Positions 24,907-30,728 of a DNA stretch of 39,108 bases are shown in pieces. A program made the translations under genes and the position numbers. Position 1 is the first letter of the stretch, and the number at the start of each line of letters is the position of its first letter. The notes beneath the pieces were generated by a model. That model saw only the letters and a program-made list of their open reading frames with translations, was not told where the DNA came from and ran no database searches. Origin of the DNA: a virus; IMG/VR virus record IMGVR_UViG_3300008339_005673, positions 1 to 39,108 of that record; one strand, 5' to 3'.

Positions 24907-25074
24907 CTACACCCCTTTTTTAAGAAAAGGACCCCGAAATTGTCTTTTAAGGTTGTAAGCCTGCAATTCATCGGTTGAACCTATACTGGATGCATAAGCC
25001 AGACTAATAACATTTCCGTCATTGTCGCACTTGGAGTTTAACCCCTTGATATTATCTCCGAAAACTGTCCAAGG
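24907..25074 (-). other. Promoter-driven open frame without a start codon
   Basis: Directly after a consensus promoter, the minus strand is open for 55 codons (for example KGLNSKCDNDGNVISLAYAS and STDELQAYNLKRQFRGPFLK) and reads like real protein, but contains no ATG or GTG before the stop at 24907; the only TTG is late. It may be a decayed gene, a gene with an unusual start, or an untranslated RNA. The same span also folds in places (CCTTG near 25071 with CAAGG near 25044). Confidence 0.4.
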
Positions 25075-25079
25075 CTAAG

Positions 25080-25109
25080 ATTGTAGCATTTGAAAAATTA
25101 TTCTGTCAA
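25080..25109 (-). promoter_or_regulatory. Sigma70 promoter with extended -10
   Basis: Minus strand TTGACA (25104-25109), 18-nt spacer, TGCTACAAT with TACAAT at 25080-25085. It overlaps the last codons of the oxygenase gene. Confidence 0.7.
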
Positions 25110-25877
25110 CCTGGGTATTTGGTTGGAAATAAAAGTCTGATTGCCGCCTGCTTCGACAGGTTCTCTAAAACAGGAAATTAAACCGTATTTTGTGTGCATA
25201 TAAAATGGAATGTATATCTTGTTACCAGATGTAATTAGGGTAGATTCATGCTGATGCTTTATGCCGTCAAAAATTACAATGCTTCCAGCAGATGGTTTAA
25301 GTTTTATGCCTAAATCTACAAAATTTAATTCCCCGCCCGTATAGTCGTCGTTTAAGTAAATCAAAGCAGCCAGATCCATAGATATTTTGTCGTCATCTGT
25401 AGCACCAGCTCTTCCGCTAGCATCTACATGGATTGGCATAGATGTTCCAGTTGAGTATTTTCTAATAAGATAATTTTTACTAATATATTTAAGTTCAGGT
25501 AACTCTGAATTTTTAGACCAATAATAGTCTAATACTTTTTTAAATGGAATGTCTATTAACTTTAATGTTTTATAAGCCTCTTTATGCACTACCGAGTCGG
25601 GAACTATTCTTGGCCAAATTCTGCCGTAATCATTTATTGACATGTCCCAGTCAACAAACTTGTCTACACCCATAGGAGCGCCGCCTTCTCCAGCGGCCAA
25701 CGGTTTATTAATAATTATTTCATCTGTGCCTCTAGCAAAAGAATCAAGCCAAGTAGACCAATCTGGTATAACGCTTGTAATATTTTTATTGTCTTCTAGT
25801 AAAGATAAAAATTTTTTTGATTCTGGAATGGCATCTTCAAAATACCAAATATCTGGATGTAACATAGAGACTTTCAT
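25098..25877 (-). CDS. 2-oxoglutarate/Fe(II)-dependent oxygenase
   Basis: 259 residues. His150 and Asp152 (PIHVDASG), YLNDDYTGGE, IVIFDGIKHQH with His210 (or His208), and Lys220 (SGNKIY) at the 2OG position. The YSTGTSMPIHVD segment resembles YSTGKSMGPHVD of the 1465-2061 protein, linking it to that subgroup. It stands alone, next to tRNA-Glu, with an extended -10 box 7 nt before its ATG and no ribosome-binding site. Confidence 0.85.
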   Translation of the reverse strand: MKVSMLHPDIWYFEDAIPESKKFLSLLEDNKNITSVIPDWSTWLDSFARGTDEIIINKPLAAGEGGAPMGVDKFVDWDMSINDYGRIWPRIVPDSVVHKEAYKTLKLIDIPFKKVLDYYWSKNSELPELKYISKNYLIRKYSTGTSMPIHVDASGRAGATDDDKISMDLAALIYLNDDYTGGELNFVDLGIKLKPSAGSIVIFDGIKHQHESTLITSGNKIYIPFYMHTKYGLISCFREPVEAGGNQTFISNQIPRLTE

Positions 25878-25884
25878 ATTATCT

Positions 25885-25893
25885 ATTATATCA
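25885..25893 (-). promoter_or_regulatory. Extended -10 box for a leaderless oxygenase gene
   Basis: Minus strand TGATATAAT, 7 nt before the ATG at 25877 and 5 nt after the tRNA-Glu gene. Confidence 0.55.
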
Positions 25894-25897
25894 AATG

Positions 25898-25969
25898 TAG
25901 CTCCAACGGGAATCGAACCCGTCTTTCCGCCGTGAAAGGGCGATGTCCTAACCGATAGACGATGAAGCC
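25898..25969 (-). tRNA. tRNA-Glu (UUC)
   Basis: 72 nt. Acceptor GGCTTCA / TGGAGCT, anticodon loop CTTTCAC (anticodon TTC), T arm ACGGG-TTCGATT-CCCGT. CCA is not encoded. Phage tRNAs usually supplement codons common in phage genes; GAA is abundant in the genes here. Confidence 0.95.
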
Positions 25970-25973
25970 AAAA

Positions 25974-26066
25974 TTAAGATGCTATAACAATAGAAAGAAT
26001 TACTAAAGCCACAATAAGTGCACCAATTGTAAGTAATCCTTCTGGTGTCATTTTATTTGGTTCCAT
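25974..26066 (-). CDS. 30-residue single-TM protein between two tRNAs
   Basis: MEPNKMTPEGLLTIGALIVA followed by a hydrophobic end (VILSIVIAS). AAGGAGGT lies 5 nt before the ATG, the strongest ribosome-binding site in the region. One membrane helix with N-terminal polar residues. It would be cotranscribed with the tRNAs. Function unknown. Confidence 0.65.
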   Translation of the reverse strand: MEPNKMTPEGLLTIGALIVALVILSIVIAS

Positions 26067-26088
26067 ATTTACCTCCTTGTAATATATG

Positions 26089-26161
26089 CTGGTCCACCTG
26101 GACTCGAACCAGGAACCCCTGAGTTAACAGCTCAGTGCTCTGCCGATTGAGCTATGGACCA
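26089..26161 (-). tRNA. tRNA-Asn (GUU)
   Basis: 73 nt. Acceptor TGGTCCA / TGGACCA, anticodon stem CTGAG with loop CTGTTAA (anticodon GTT), T arm CCTGG-TTCGAGT-CCAGG. CCA not encoded. Confidence 0.95.
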
Positions 26162-26183
26162 ATAGTGTTTAGTATACTATATT

Positions 26184-26192
26184 TGCTATAAT
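26184..26192 (+). promoter_or_regulatory. Extended -10 box for a leaderless oxygenase gene
   Basis: TGCTATAAT, ending 6 nt before the ATG at 26199. Confidence 0.6.
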
Positions 26193-26198
26193 ATACAT

Positions 26199-26912
26199 AT
26201 GTTTCAAAATAACAATAATTTAATTAAATTAGCCAATGAGATATATGTATATAAAAATTTTATTTCAAATGAAGAAGCAGATAAATATACAGAAATTGTA
26301 AATGGGTTTCACGATGATTATTGGTTAAATAAAGATAAATGGGATCATGACTCTGAAATTAAAGCACCTAATCAAGTTTTTCAAGGAGATGCTTTATTAG
26401 ACGAATTGTGGAAAAAAACAGAAGAATTTTTTGGACCAGAGTATAAGCCACTTCCATCTAATGGAGTTTCTAAAATGATAGAAGGTCAATCTTTAGAGGT
26501 TCATTGGGATAGTCCAGGACATCCAGATGATCACGACGAAGGAAGTTTAATTGGATACTTTGATGCTATTGAAAAAGGAAACTTATACGATCCGCACAAT
26601 ACTTGTCATATAGTGCAGTACGGATTTGTAGTATACATAAATGATTTTGAAGGCGGGGAGCTATTTTATCCAGAACAAGAGGTAGAATACAAACCAGAGA
26701 AGGGCGACCTTGTTATCCACAGTGCAAGCAAAAAATATAGACATGGAGTAAAAGCTGTAACAAAAGGTCCTAGATATGCCCATACAAACTTTATTGTAGC
26801 ATCTGAAGAAAATGTTCCTACATTAGAGCAATATCAGGAAACTGAATTTAATCAAAAAATGTTGCAAGAAGCTTTAGATAAAAATATAAACGCCCCCATC
26901 TGGGTTAAGTAA
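26199..26912 (+). CDS. 2-oxoglutarate/Fe(II)-dependent oxygenase
   Basis: 237 residues. His102 and Asp104 (EVHWDSPGH), YINDFEGGELFYP, DLVIHSASKKYRH with His182, and Arg192 (GPRYAH). The start (LANEIYVYKNFIS) and the HxDSPG motif place it with the 21139/21951 pair. An extended -10 box at leaderless distance replaces a ribosome-binding site. It is the last gene before the right-arm early-type region. Confidence 0.85.
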   Translation: MFQNNNNLIKLANEIYVYKNFISNEEADKYTEIVNGFHDDYWLNKDKWDHDSEIKAPNQVFQGDALLDELWKKTEEFFGPEYKPLPSNGVSKMIEGQSLEVHWDSPGHPDDHDEGSLIGYFDAIEKGNLYDPHNTCHIVQYGFVVYINDFEGGELFYPEQEVEYKPEKGDLVIHSASKKYRHGVKAVTKGPRYAHTNFIVASEENVPTLEQYQETEFNQKMLQEALDKNINAPIWVK

Positions 26913-27124
26913 TCTTTCTTAAATCCCCCCATATATATCCATATAATCCTAGTTGACTATAATATCAGATTTCATAAAATGTTAATAGAGATTTTATTTG
27001 TATGATCCATGGTTTTAAAATGTCCGATTTGTCCTATTAGAGCGACCATATGTGGGGTATATCACACGATTTAGAAAAGATTTATTTTAAAATGTCCGAC
27101 ATGTCCGATTTGTGAGTGGCAAAA

Positions 27125-27146
27125 TGTCAGTGCCCCCTTATATGAT
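27125..27146 (+). promoter_or_regulatory. TGTCRGT-N9 promoter 1
   Basis: TGTCAGT (27125-27131), 9 nt, TATGAT (27141-27146). It drives the 27256-27435 operon through a ~100-nt leader. Confidence 0.6.
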
Positions 27147-27170
27147 TATAGTATAACAAAATAAAGAATT

Positions 27171-27224
27171 AGAGCGTGAGCCTAGCAAATAACCCGAAAG
27201 GTGAGCCTAGCGAATAACCGCTCT
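27171..27224 (+). promoter_or_regulatory. Structured leader with a 19-bp direct repeat
   Basis: Within the untranslated leader, GTGAGCCTAGCAAATAACC (27176-27194) and GTGAGCCTAGCGAATAACC (27201-27219) are repeated with one mismatch, and AGAGCG (27171-27176) can pair with CGCTCT (27219-27224). A CGAAAGG stretch lies in the loop. This could present or hide a ribosome-binding-like sequence; GAGCCTAGC also occurs in the small RNA at 22805-22880. Confidence 0.5.
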
Positions 27225-27255
27225 CAACTAAAATTATCTACGAAAGGATAAATAA

Positions 27256-27435
27256 ATGAATAACTTAGACGATATCTATACCGAACTTTTGTTCGAATAT
27301 AATCATGGAGGTATCAAGCCTGATACCGTTAGCCGTCTTAGACTTACTAAGTCTGAGCGTGTAGGTCTGCTACGCTTAATAATGGCAGATGTGCCTAGAT
27401 GCGATACCGCATGTGAGGTATCTCACACCCTCTAA
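27256..27435 (+). CDS. Small phage protein, unknown function
   Basis: 59 residues (MNNLDDIYTELLFEYNHGG at the start) with a basic middle (SRLRLTKSERVGLLRL), possibly a small nucleic-acid binder. ACGAAAGGA lies 8 nt before the ATG. First gene of the right-arm array. Confidence 0.6.
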   Translation: MNNLDDIYTELLFEYNHGGIKPDTVSRLRLTKSERVGLLRLIMADVPRCDTACEVSHTL

Positions 27436-27456
27436 GGGGTGTGTCGCCTTGCCGAT

Positions 27457-27478
27457 TGTCGGTTAGGTATGCTAAGGT
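27457..27478 (+). promoter_or_regulatory. TGTCRGT-N9 promoter 2 (weak -10)
   Basis: TGTCGGT (27457-27463), 9 nt, TAAGGT (27473-27478), with TGC before the -10. The -10 is the poorest of the set. Confidence 0.45.
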
Positions 27479-27511
27479 TTCACCATAACAACAACGAAAG
27501 AAGGTAAGAAA

Positions 27512-27610
27512 ATGGATAACATGGATAAGATAAACGAGGCGATAGAAGCCTTACAACAAGCAAACAAAGTGTTTGCTGAGATGTTTGGAATTGATGAGGA
27601 GAATAACTAA
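27512..27610 (+). CDS. 32-residue acidic peptide
   Basis: MDNMDKINEAIEALQQANKV and a short acidic end; a single amphipathic helix. GAAAGAAGG precedes the ATG. First of five abutting small genes (27512-28036). Unknown function. Confidence 0.5.
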   Translation: MDNMDKINEAIEALQQANKVFAEMFGIDEENN

Positions 27611-27611
27611 T

Positions 27612-27725
27612 ATGCTATTTTTTGATTGGGTAGAGGATTATCCTCATATTGTTTTGCCTATTGTGTTAGGCACGATAACTATAATTGCTATTGTCGGTGC
27701 TATTGTTAATGGAGGTAATAACTAA
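27612..27725 (+). CDS. 37-residue single-TM protein
   Basis: MLFFDWVEDYPHIVLPIVLG then a hydrophobic TITIIAIVGAIV segment: one membrane helix at about 13-32. The stop overlaps the next start (TAATG). Unknown function. Confidence 0.55.
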   Translation: MLFFDWVEDYPHIVLPIVLGTITIIAIVGAIVNGGNN

Positions 27726-27898
27726 TGATGACTAAATGGGACACTATCCAACTAGATGTGGCAGACGCTTATACACACTTAGACGAATTAGAAAAACTAG
27801 ATAAACACAATAGCGAAACGCTATTTGATGAGGACATGATTAGCCTTGATGAGATAATCGAAAATGAATTAACACTAGATTGGGAGGAGGCAGAATAA
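27725..27898 (+). CDS. Small acidic phage protein
   Basis: 57 residues, strongly acidic (ENELTLDWEEAE at the end), possible DNA-mimic or partner-binding peptide (inference from charge only). GGAGGTAATAACTA before the ATG is a good ribosome-binding site. Confidence 0.55.
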   Translation: MMTKWDTIQLDVADAYTHLDELEKLDKHNSETLFDEDMISLDEIIENELTLDWEEAE

Positions 27899-28036
27899 AT
27901 GGAATTATACTTAGACTTAAACGCATTTGGTTTATACGCTGATAGCATAGGATTACAAATTAGTATTCCGACATGGCTATTAGTAGGCACTATCGCATTT
28001 ATCTATTCGATTAAATTAATTAGGAGAGATAAATAA
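27899..28036 (+). CDS. 45-residue single-TM protein
   Basis: MELYLDLNAFGLYADSIGLQ then IPTWLLVGTIAFIYSIKL as one membrane helix and a basic end (IRRDK), N-out/C-in by the positive-inside rule. GGGAGGAGG lies upstream inside the previous gene. Unknown function. Confidence 0.55.
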   Translation: MELYLDLNAFGLYADSIGLQISIPTWLLVGTIAFIYSIKLIRRDK

Positions 28037-28135
28037 ATGGCTAACCCTAGCGGATTTTATACCTGCCCTAAATGTGGCAGGTTAAACGCAGGCGCATATA
28101 CTAAATGCGTATGTGAGCAAACTCACAAAGAATAG
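28037..28135 (+). CDS. 32-residue zinc-ribbon-like peptide
   Basis: MANPSGFYTCPKCGRLNAGA followed by CVC: CPKCG and CVC form a likely four-Cys zinc site. The stop-start with the upstream gene abuts (TAAATG), and AGGAGAGA precedes it. Confidence 0.5.
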   Translation: MANPSGFYTCPKCGRLNAGAYTKCVCEQTHKE

Positions 28136-28188
28136 ACGGCGTGTCGCCTTGACAAAGGCGATAGCTGCCCCCAATCTTTTGTGGGCGG

Positions 28189-28262
28189 TTATCCACAGGT
28201 TTACGCACAGATGTGGAAAAACCCTGAAAATTTGTGGATAACTTCGGGCGTGTCGTGGATAA
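28189..28262. other. Cluster of DnaA-box-like sites, candidate origin
   Basis: Perfect TTATCCACA at 28189-28197 (plus) and its complement TGTGGATAA at 28233-28241; near matches TTACGCACA at 28201-28209, TGTGGAAAA at 28212-28220 and CGTGGATAA at 28254-28262. The spacing and the adjacent tandem repeat resemble a DnaA-binding origin or an initiation/regulatory array. Confidence 0.5.
28200..28230 (+). repeat. Bipartite TTTACG-N16-CCCTGAAA element, copy 1
   Basis: TTTACG (28200-28205), 16 nt, CCCTGAAAA (28222-28230). It sits inside the DnaA-box cluster, 122 nt before promoter 3. Confidence 0.6.
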
Positions 28263-28275
28263 CTTCGGGCGTGTC
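28234..28275. repeat. Perfect 21-bp tandem repeat, two copies
   Basis: GTGGATAACTTCGGGCGTGT plus C at 28234-28254 is repeated exactly at 28255-28275. Each unit contains most of a DnaA box, like an iteron. Confidence 0.9.
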
Positions 28276-28285
28276 TGGCGTGTCG

Positions 28286-28305
28286 CATGTGATTATGATC
28301 ACATG
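28286..28305. promoter_or_regulatory. Operator-like palindrome
   Basis: CATGTGAT-TATG-ATCACATG: 8-bp perfect arms around 4 bases. It lies between the candidate origin and promoter 3, a plausible dimeric-regulator site. Confidence 0.55.
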
Positions 28306-28352
28306 AGTTGAGCGTCTCAAAATATGGAATTACTCACAAGTAATATGCAAAT

Positions 28353-28374
28353 TGTCGGTGGGGTCTAGTATAAT
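28353..28374 (+). promoter_or_regulatory. TGTCRGT-N9 promoter 3
   Basis: TGTCGGT (28353-28359), 9 nt, TATAAT (28369-28374); 32 nt before the 28406 gene. Confidence 0.7.
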
Positions 28375-28405
28375 ATCGGCATAACCAAAAAGAAAGAAGG
28401 TTGCA

Positions 28406-28600
28406 ATGTCTGCAAATATCTACACAATAGAAAACCTGTTAGTGGGTAAACACTATCGATCAAATACTTTGGAAGGCGAAATTGTTTCTGCCGAAAAAGA
28501 TCCTCGTGCTACATTCTACGGAATGAATATCGAAAGTTATTTAGTGGAAGTTGGTTCAGCCCGTAAGGTGCGAACTGTTGGCGTAAAGGTTGGTGAATAA
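28406..28600 (+). CDS. Small phage protein, unknown function
   Basis: 64 residues (MSANIYTIENLLVGKHYRSN at the start), beta-rich with a basic ARKVRTVGVKVGE end, SH3-like in flavour. It resembles the 47-residue protein at 31637-31780 in size and strand pattern. AGAAAGAAGG upstream; TAATG overlap with the next gene. Confidence 0.6.
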   Translation: MSANIYTIENLLVGKHYRSNTLEGEIVSAEKDPRATFYGMNIESYLVEVGSARKVRTVGVKVGE

Positions 28601-28746
28601 TGGGATATGTAGAAATTTTTCGCTTAAATGATGAAGGTGCTGGCTGGGTAGATTTATCCGAAGCCACGCCTTCAGAATTACTTAATTTAGAAATTGGCTT
28701 AGAGTTAGAAGGCTCTCCAGTTTTGCCAATTGTCAGTGATAACTGA
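28600..28746 (+). CDS. 48-residue acidic phage protein
   Basis: MGYVEIFRLNDEGAGWVDLS then an acidic helical stretch. It begins within the upstream stop codon, so translation is coupled. Its last codons contain the TGTCAGT of promoter 4. Confidence 0.55.
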   Translation: MGYVEIFRLNDEGAGWVDLSEATPSELLNLEIGLELEGSPVLPIVSDN

Positions 28747-28752
28747 TACAAT
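28731..28752 (+). promoter_or_regulatory. TGTCRGT-N9 promoter 4
   Basis: TGTCAGT (28731-28737, inside the end of the previous gene), 9 nt, TACAAT (28747-28752) with TG three bases before it. Confidence 0.65.
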
Positions 28753-28779
28753 ACTGCTAAATAAACGGAAGGAAATAAA

Positions 28780-28911
28780 ATGGGAAATATCGCAGAAATA
28801 ATTGGCGTAGAGTGTGATGAATGCGGTGGCGCAGGATTTGTATTCTATGGAGATGAAAAAGAATTTGACGTTAAAAGTTGCGATTGCGCTTTAGAAACTT
28901 GGGGGATTTAA
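28780..28911 (+). CDS. 43-residue CxxC zinc-ribbon-like protein
   Basis: VECDECGGAGF (CxxCxGxG as in DnaJ-type zinc clusters) and a later CDC give four Cys for one metal site. ACGGAAGGA precedes the ATG; stop overlaps the next start. Confidence 0.55.
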   Translation: MGNIAEIIGVECDECGGAGFVFYGDEKEFDVKSCDCALETWGI

Positions 28912-29111
28912 TGTTTAAACTATTTACTTGGTATGACGGCAAACTAGAATTTACACACCAATTCTCTGACGCATTAGAAGCGTTTGAGGCTTTTGCTAGA
29001 TGTAAAGATCACGGTTTTGCTAATGAATACGCAACCTATAATTTAGAAATGCCTAATGGCAAAATGTATACTAAAAACTTTAATCAGATTGGTTTGGTGT
29101 CTGCTAAATGA
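28911..29111 (+). CDS. Small phage protein, unknown function
   Basis: 66 residues from the ATG at 28911 that overlaps the previous stop (TAATG); a longer in-frame ATG at 28878 lies inside the previous gene. Sequence MFKLFTWYDGKLEFTHQFSD, alpha/beta. Not recognised. Confidence 0.6.
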   Translation: MFKLFTWYDGKLEFTHQFSDALEAFEAFARCKDHGFANEYATYNLEMPNGKMYTKNFNQIGLVSAK

Positions 29112-29299
29112 TGACAAAAAAACATTTTAAAGAAATTGCTACAATTTTAAAATATAACTCTAACAAAACTCACCCCGCTATTTTTTCTAAAATGGTTTTA
29201 GATTTTGCGGAGTTGTGTGCCAAAGAGAATTCTAATTTTAATGTAAATAAATTCTATGAGGCAAGCGGTTATAATGTTCCAAACTTCTCTTCTAAATAA
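29108..29299 (+). CDS. Small phage protein of a type common in phage early regions
   Basis: 63 residues (KKHFKEIATILKYNSNKTHP, then FAELCAKENSNFNVNKFYEA). The HFKxIAxILK and NxNFxxxKFxxA pattern is seen in small proteins of many actino- and cyanophages; role unknown. Overlaps its neighbours on both sides. Confidence 0.65.
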   Translation: MMTKKHFKEIATILKYNSNKTHPAIFSKMVLDFAELCAKENSNFNVNKFYEASGYNVPNFSSK

Positions 29300-29402
29300 A
29301 GTAAAACGCATTCAGGAATTGCGCCGATCAAATGCGGCGCAACCTGTTCGCAATAAAAAAAAATATACTAGAAAAATAAAACATAAAAAAGCTTCTAATT
29401 AA
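29274..29402 (+). CDS. 42-residue highly basic peptide
   Basis: MFQTSLLNKVKRIQELRRSN then a Lys/Arg-rich end (KKKYTRKIKHKKASN). It overlaps the end of the previous gene in another frame; ribosome-binding site weak. The charge suggests RNA or DNA binding. Confidence 0.45.
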   Translation: MFQTSLLNKVKRIQELRRSNAAQPVRNKKKYTRKIKHKKASN

Positions 29403-29421
29403 TTATTAGAACAAACGTTCG

Positions 29422-29451
29422 ATGCGCCCACAAACCCTGTGGGGGCATTTT
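29422..29451 (+). terminator. Intrinsic terminator
   Basis: ATGCGCCCACA / TGTGGGGGCAT stem with one mismatch and an AACCC loop, then TTTTG. The bipartite element copy 2 starts 5 nt later. Confidence 0.7.
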
Positions 29452-29455
29452 GTGA

Positions 29456-29486
29456 TTTACGCCACATTAAAAAAATCCCCCGAAAT
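29456..29486 (+). repeat. Bipartite TTTACG-N16-CCCTGAAAT element, copy 2
   Basis: TTTACG (29456-29461), 16 nt, CCCCGAAAT (29478-29486), between a terminator and promoter 5. Confidence 0.6.
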
Positions 29487-29508
29487 CTGCGGCGTGTCGA
29501 TTTGTAAA

Positions 29509-29530
29509 TGTCAGTGTGATCTGTTAGTAT
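29509..29530 (+). promoter_or_regulatory. TGTCRGT-N9 promoter 5
   Basis: TGTCAGT (29509-29515), 9 nt, TAGTAT (29525-29530). Confidence 0.6.
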
Positions 29531-29556
29531 TCCATTACTTAACGAAAGGTCAACTA

Positions 29557-29712
29557 ATGAACGATATCAATTCATGCTACTGTACTAATCACTCTATTTG
29601 CACAATTTGTGCCCGTGGCTATACTACGGAAGGCATGGCCGTGTATGATCGTGATCTAGCAGCTGATTGGGCTATGACACGCATGGCAGATGCAGAGATG
29701 GGTGACCTCTAA
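29557..29712 (+). CDS. 51-residue Cys-rich phage protein
   Basis: Start at the ATG 29557, after AACGAAAGG; longer in-frame ATGs lie in the terminator and promoter. Residues CYCTNHSICTICARGY give a CxC...CxxC zinc-like cluster, then an acidic helical end. It overlaps the next start by 1 base. Confidence 0.6.
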   Translation: MNDINSCYCTNHSICTICARGYTTEGMAVYDRDLAADWAMTRMADAEMGDL

Positions 29713-30461
29713 TGTCACCTGCCCCTGCTATAATTACCCCCATGTTAAAAAGATCTAATGACAGAAAAGTAACTAATTTAGTTTCTAAAAATGGTAAGAC
29801 CCCTGCCATTGCTAATACATTCGGGTTGCCTGCTGGTAAAGCATTCTCATGTCCTGGCGCTACTAGCATATGCGAAAGCGTGTGTTATGCTGGCAAATTA
29901 GAAAAAGTTTATAAAGGTGTAAGAGACGTGCTCATGCACAATTGGAATTTATTAAAAGACGCTGATGAGCCTACTATGGTAGACCTATTAGAAAATATGA
30001 TTAATGATTTTAGAAAAGATTGTGAAAAGAAAAATGCTAAATTATTATTCCGTATCCACTGGGATGGAGATTTCTTTAATGATACCTATGCACGTGCATG
30101 GCAATACGTAATCTTAACTAATGCTGATATTCAATTCTGGGTTTATACACGAGTTAAGTCTGCTGCGCTTATTCTAGATAACATTGCTAATCTATCTCTT
30201 TATTATTCTACGGATGATGAGAATAAAGATATAGCGCATGATCTGCGTAAGACTGGTACTAAAATTAGATTGGCTTATCTTGGGAAGACTTTTGCCGTTA
30301 CCGAAAATACTATGAAAGAATTAATTGGTAAGCCTGGCGCTAAGTGTCCTGAAAACAATAAAAGCATTCCATTAATTTCTGCTAGCGGTTCTGCTTGCGT
30401 ATCTTGCGGATTGTGTGTTTATGGTAAAGCAGATATTAGATTTTCTGCTACTAAGAAATAG
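29712..30461 (+). CDS. GP88-like Cys-cluster phage protein
   Basis: 249 residues. The N-terminal half has FGLPAGKAFSCPGATSICES followed by VCYAG (Cys-X7-Cys-X3-Cys), then FRIHWDGDFFNDTYARAWQY, the hallmark order of the GP88/Gp37-Gp68-type phage proteins. The C-terminal part adds KCPENNK...ACVSCGLCVYGKADI, a second four-Cys cluster. A metal or Fe-S cofactor is likely; the reaction is not known to me. Translation is coupled to the small gene upstream. Confidence 0.75.
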   Translation: MSPAPAIITPMLKRSNDRKVTNLVSKNGKTPAIANTFGLPAGKAFSCPGATSICESVCYAGKLEKVYKGVRDVLMHNWNLLKDADEPTMVDLLENMINDFRKDCEKKNAKLLFRIHWDGDFFNDTYARAWQYVILTNADIQFWVYTRVKSAALILDNIANLSLYYSTDDENKDIAHDLRKTGTKIRLAYLGKTFAVTENTMKELIGKPGAKCPENNKSIPLISASGSACVSCGLCVYGKADIRFSATKK

Positions 30462-30466
30462 GGCCC

Positions 30467-30595
30467 ATGGATTTTTTGTTAGGTGAAATAATTGGCGCCT
30501 TATTAAGTTTATTTATAATCGCTCCATTTATAATTTTTTTATTTGTTGCCACATATACTAAACCAGATAAAGATGAAAACGGGCTTAGCGGATAA
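30467..30595 (+). CDS. 42-residue single-TM protein
   Basis: MDFLLGEIIGALLSLFIIAP and FIIFLFVATYTKP: a long hydrophobic stretch with an acidic polar tail (DKDENGLSG). It starts 5 nt after the GP88-like gene. Function unknown. Confidence 0.5.
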   Translation: MDFLLGEIIGALLSLFIIAPFIIFLFVATYTKPDKDENGLSG

Positions 30596-30599
30596 AAGG

Positions 30600-30632
30600 C
30601 GCCCACACACCTGCGGGGTCGGGCGTGTCTTT
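30600..30632 (+). terminator. Possible terminator
   Basis: CGCCC (30600-30604) pairs with GGGCG (30621-30625) over a GC-rich loop, then TGTCTTT. Weaker than the other hairpins. Confidence 0.35.
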
Positions 30633-30660
30633 AAGAGTGTGATATAAAACACCCTGGAAT
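30630..30660 (+). repeat. Bipartite element, copy 3
   Basis: TTTAAG (30630-30635), 16 nt, CCCTGGAAT (30652-30660); 20 nt before promoter 6. Confidence 0.55.
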
Positions 30661-30680
30661 TTGTGGCGTGTTTTAGATAA

Positions 30681-30702
30681 TGTCAGTTAGGCCTGCTATA
30701 AT
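30681..30702 (+). promoter_or_regulatory. TGTCRGT-N9 promoter 6
   Basis: TGTCAGT (30681-30687), 9 nt, TATAAT (30697-30702) with a TGC extension. Confidence 0.7.
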
Positions 30703-30728
30703 TCCACTAATCAAACGAAAGGAAATAC

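Larger units (their letters stand above)
26913..27255. other. Intergenic region with TGTCCGA repeats at the border of the right arm
   Basis: No gene is seen. ATGTCCGATTTGT occurs at 27020-27032 and 27101-27113, with a partial copy (ATGTCCGAC) at 27092-27100, and again at 38365-38377 at the other border of the right arm. The repeats lie just upstream of the first TGTCRGT promoter, so they are operator candidates. Confidence 0.6.

Noticed and set aside
24840-25075. tmRNA on the minus strand after the 25080-25109 promoter
   Set aside because: Some stretches recall tmRNA, but I find no tRNA-like T arm with matching stem, no acceptor pairing with a G-rich 5' end, and no tag frame ending in an ALAA-like peptide.
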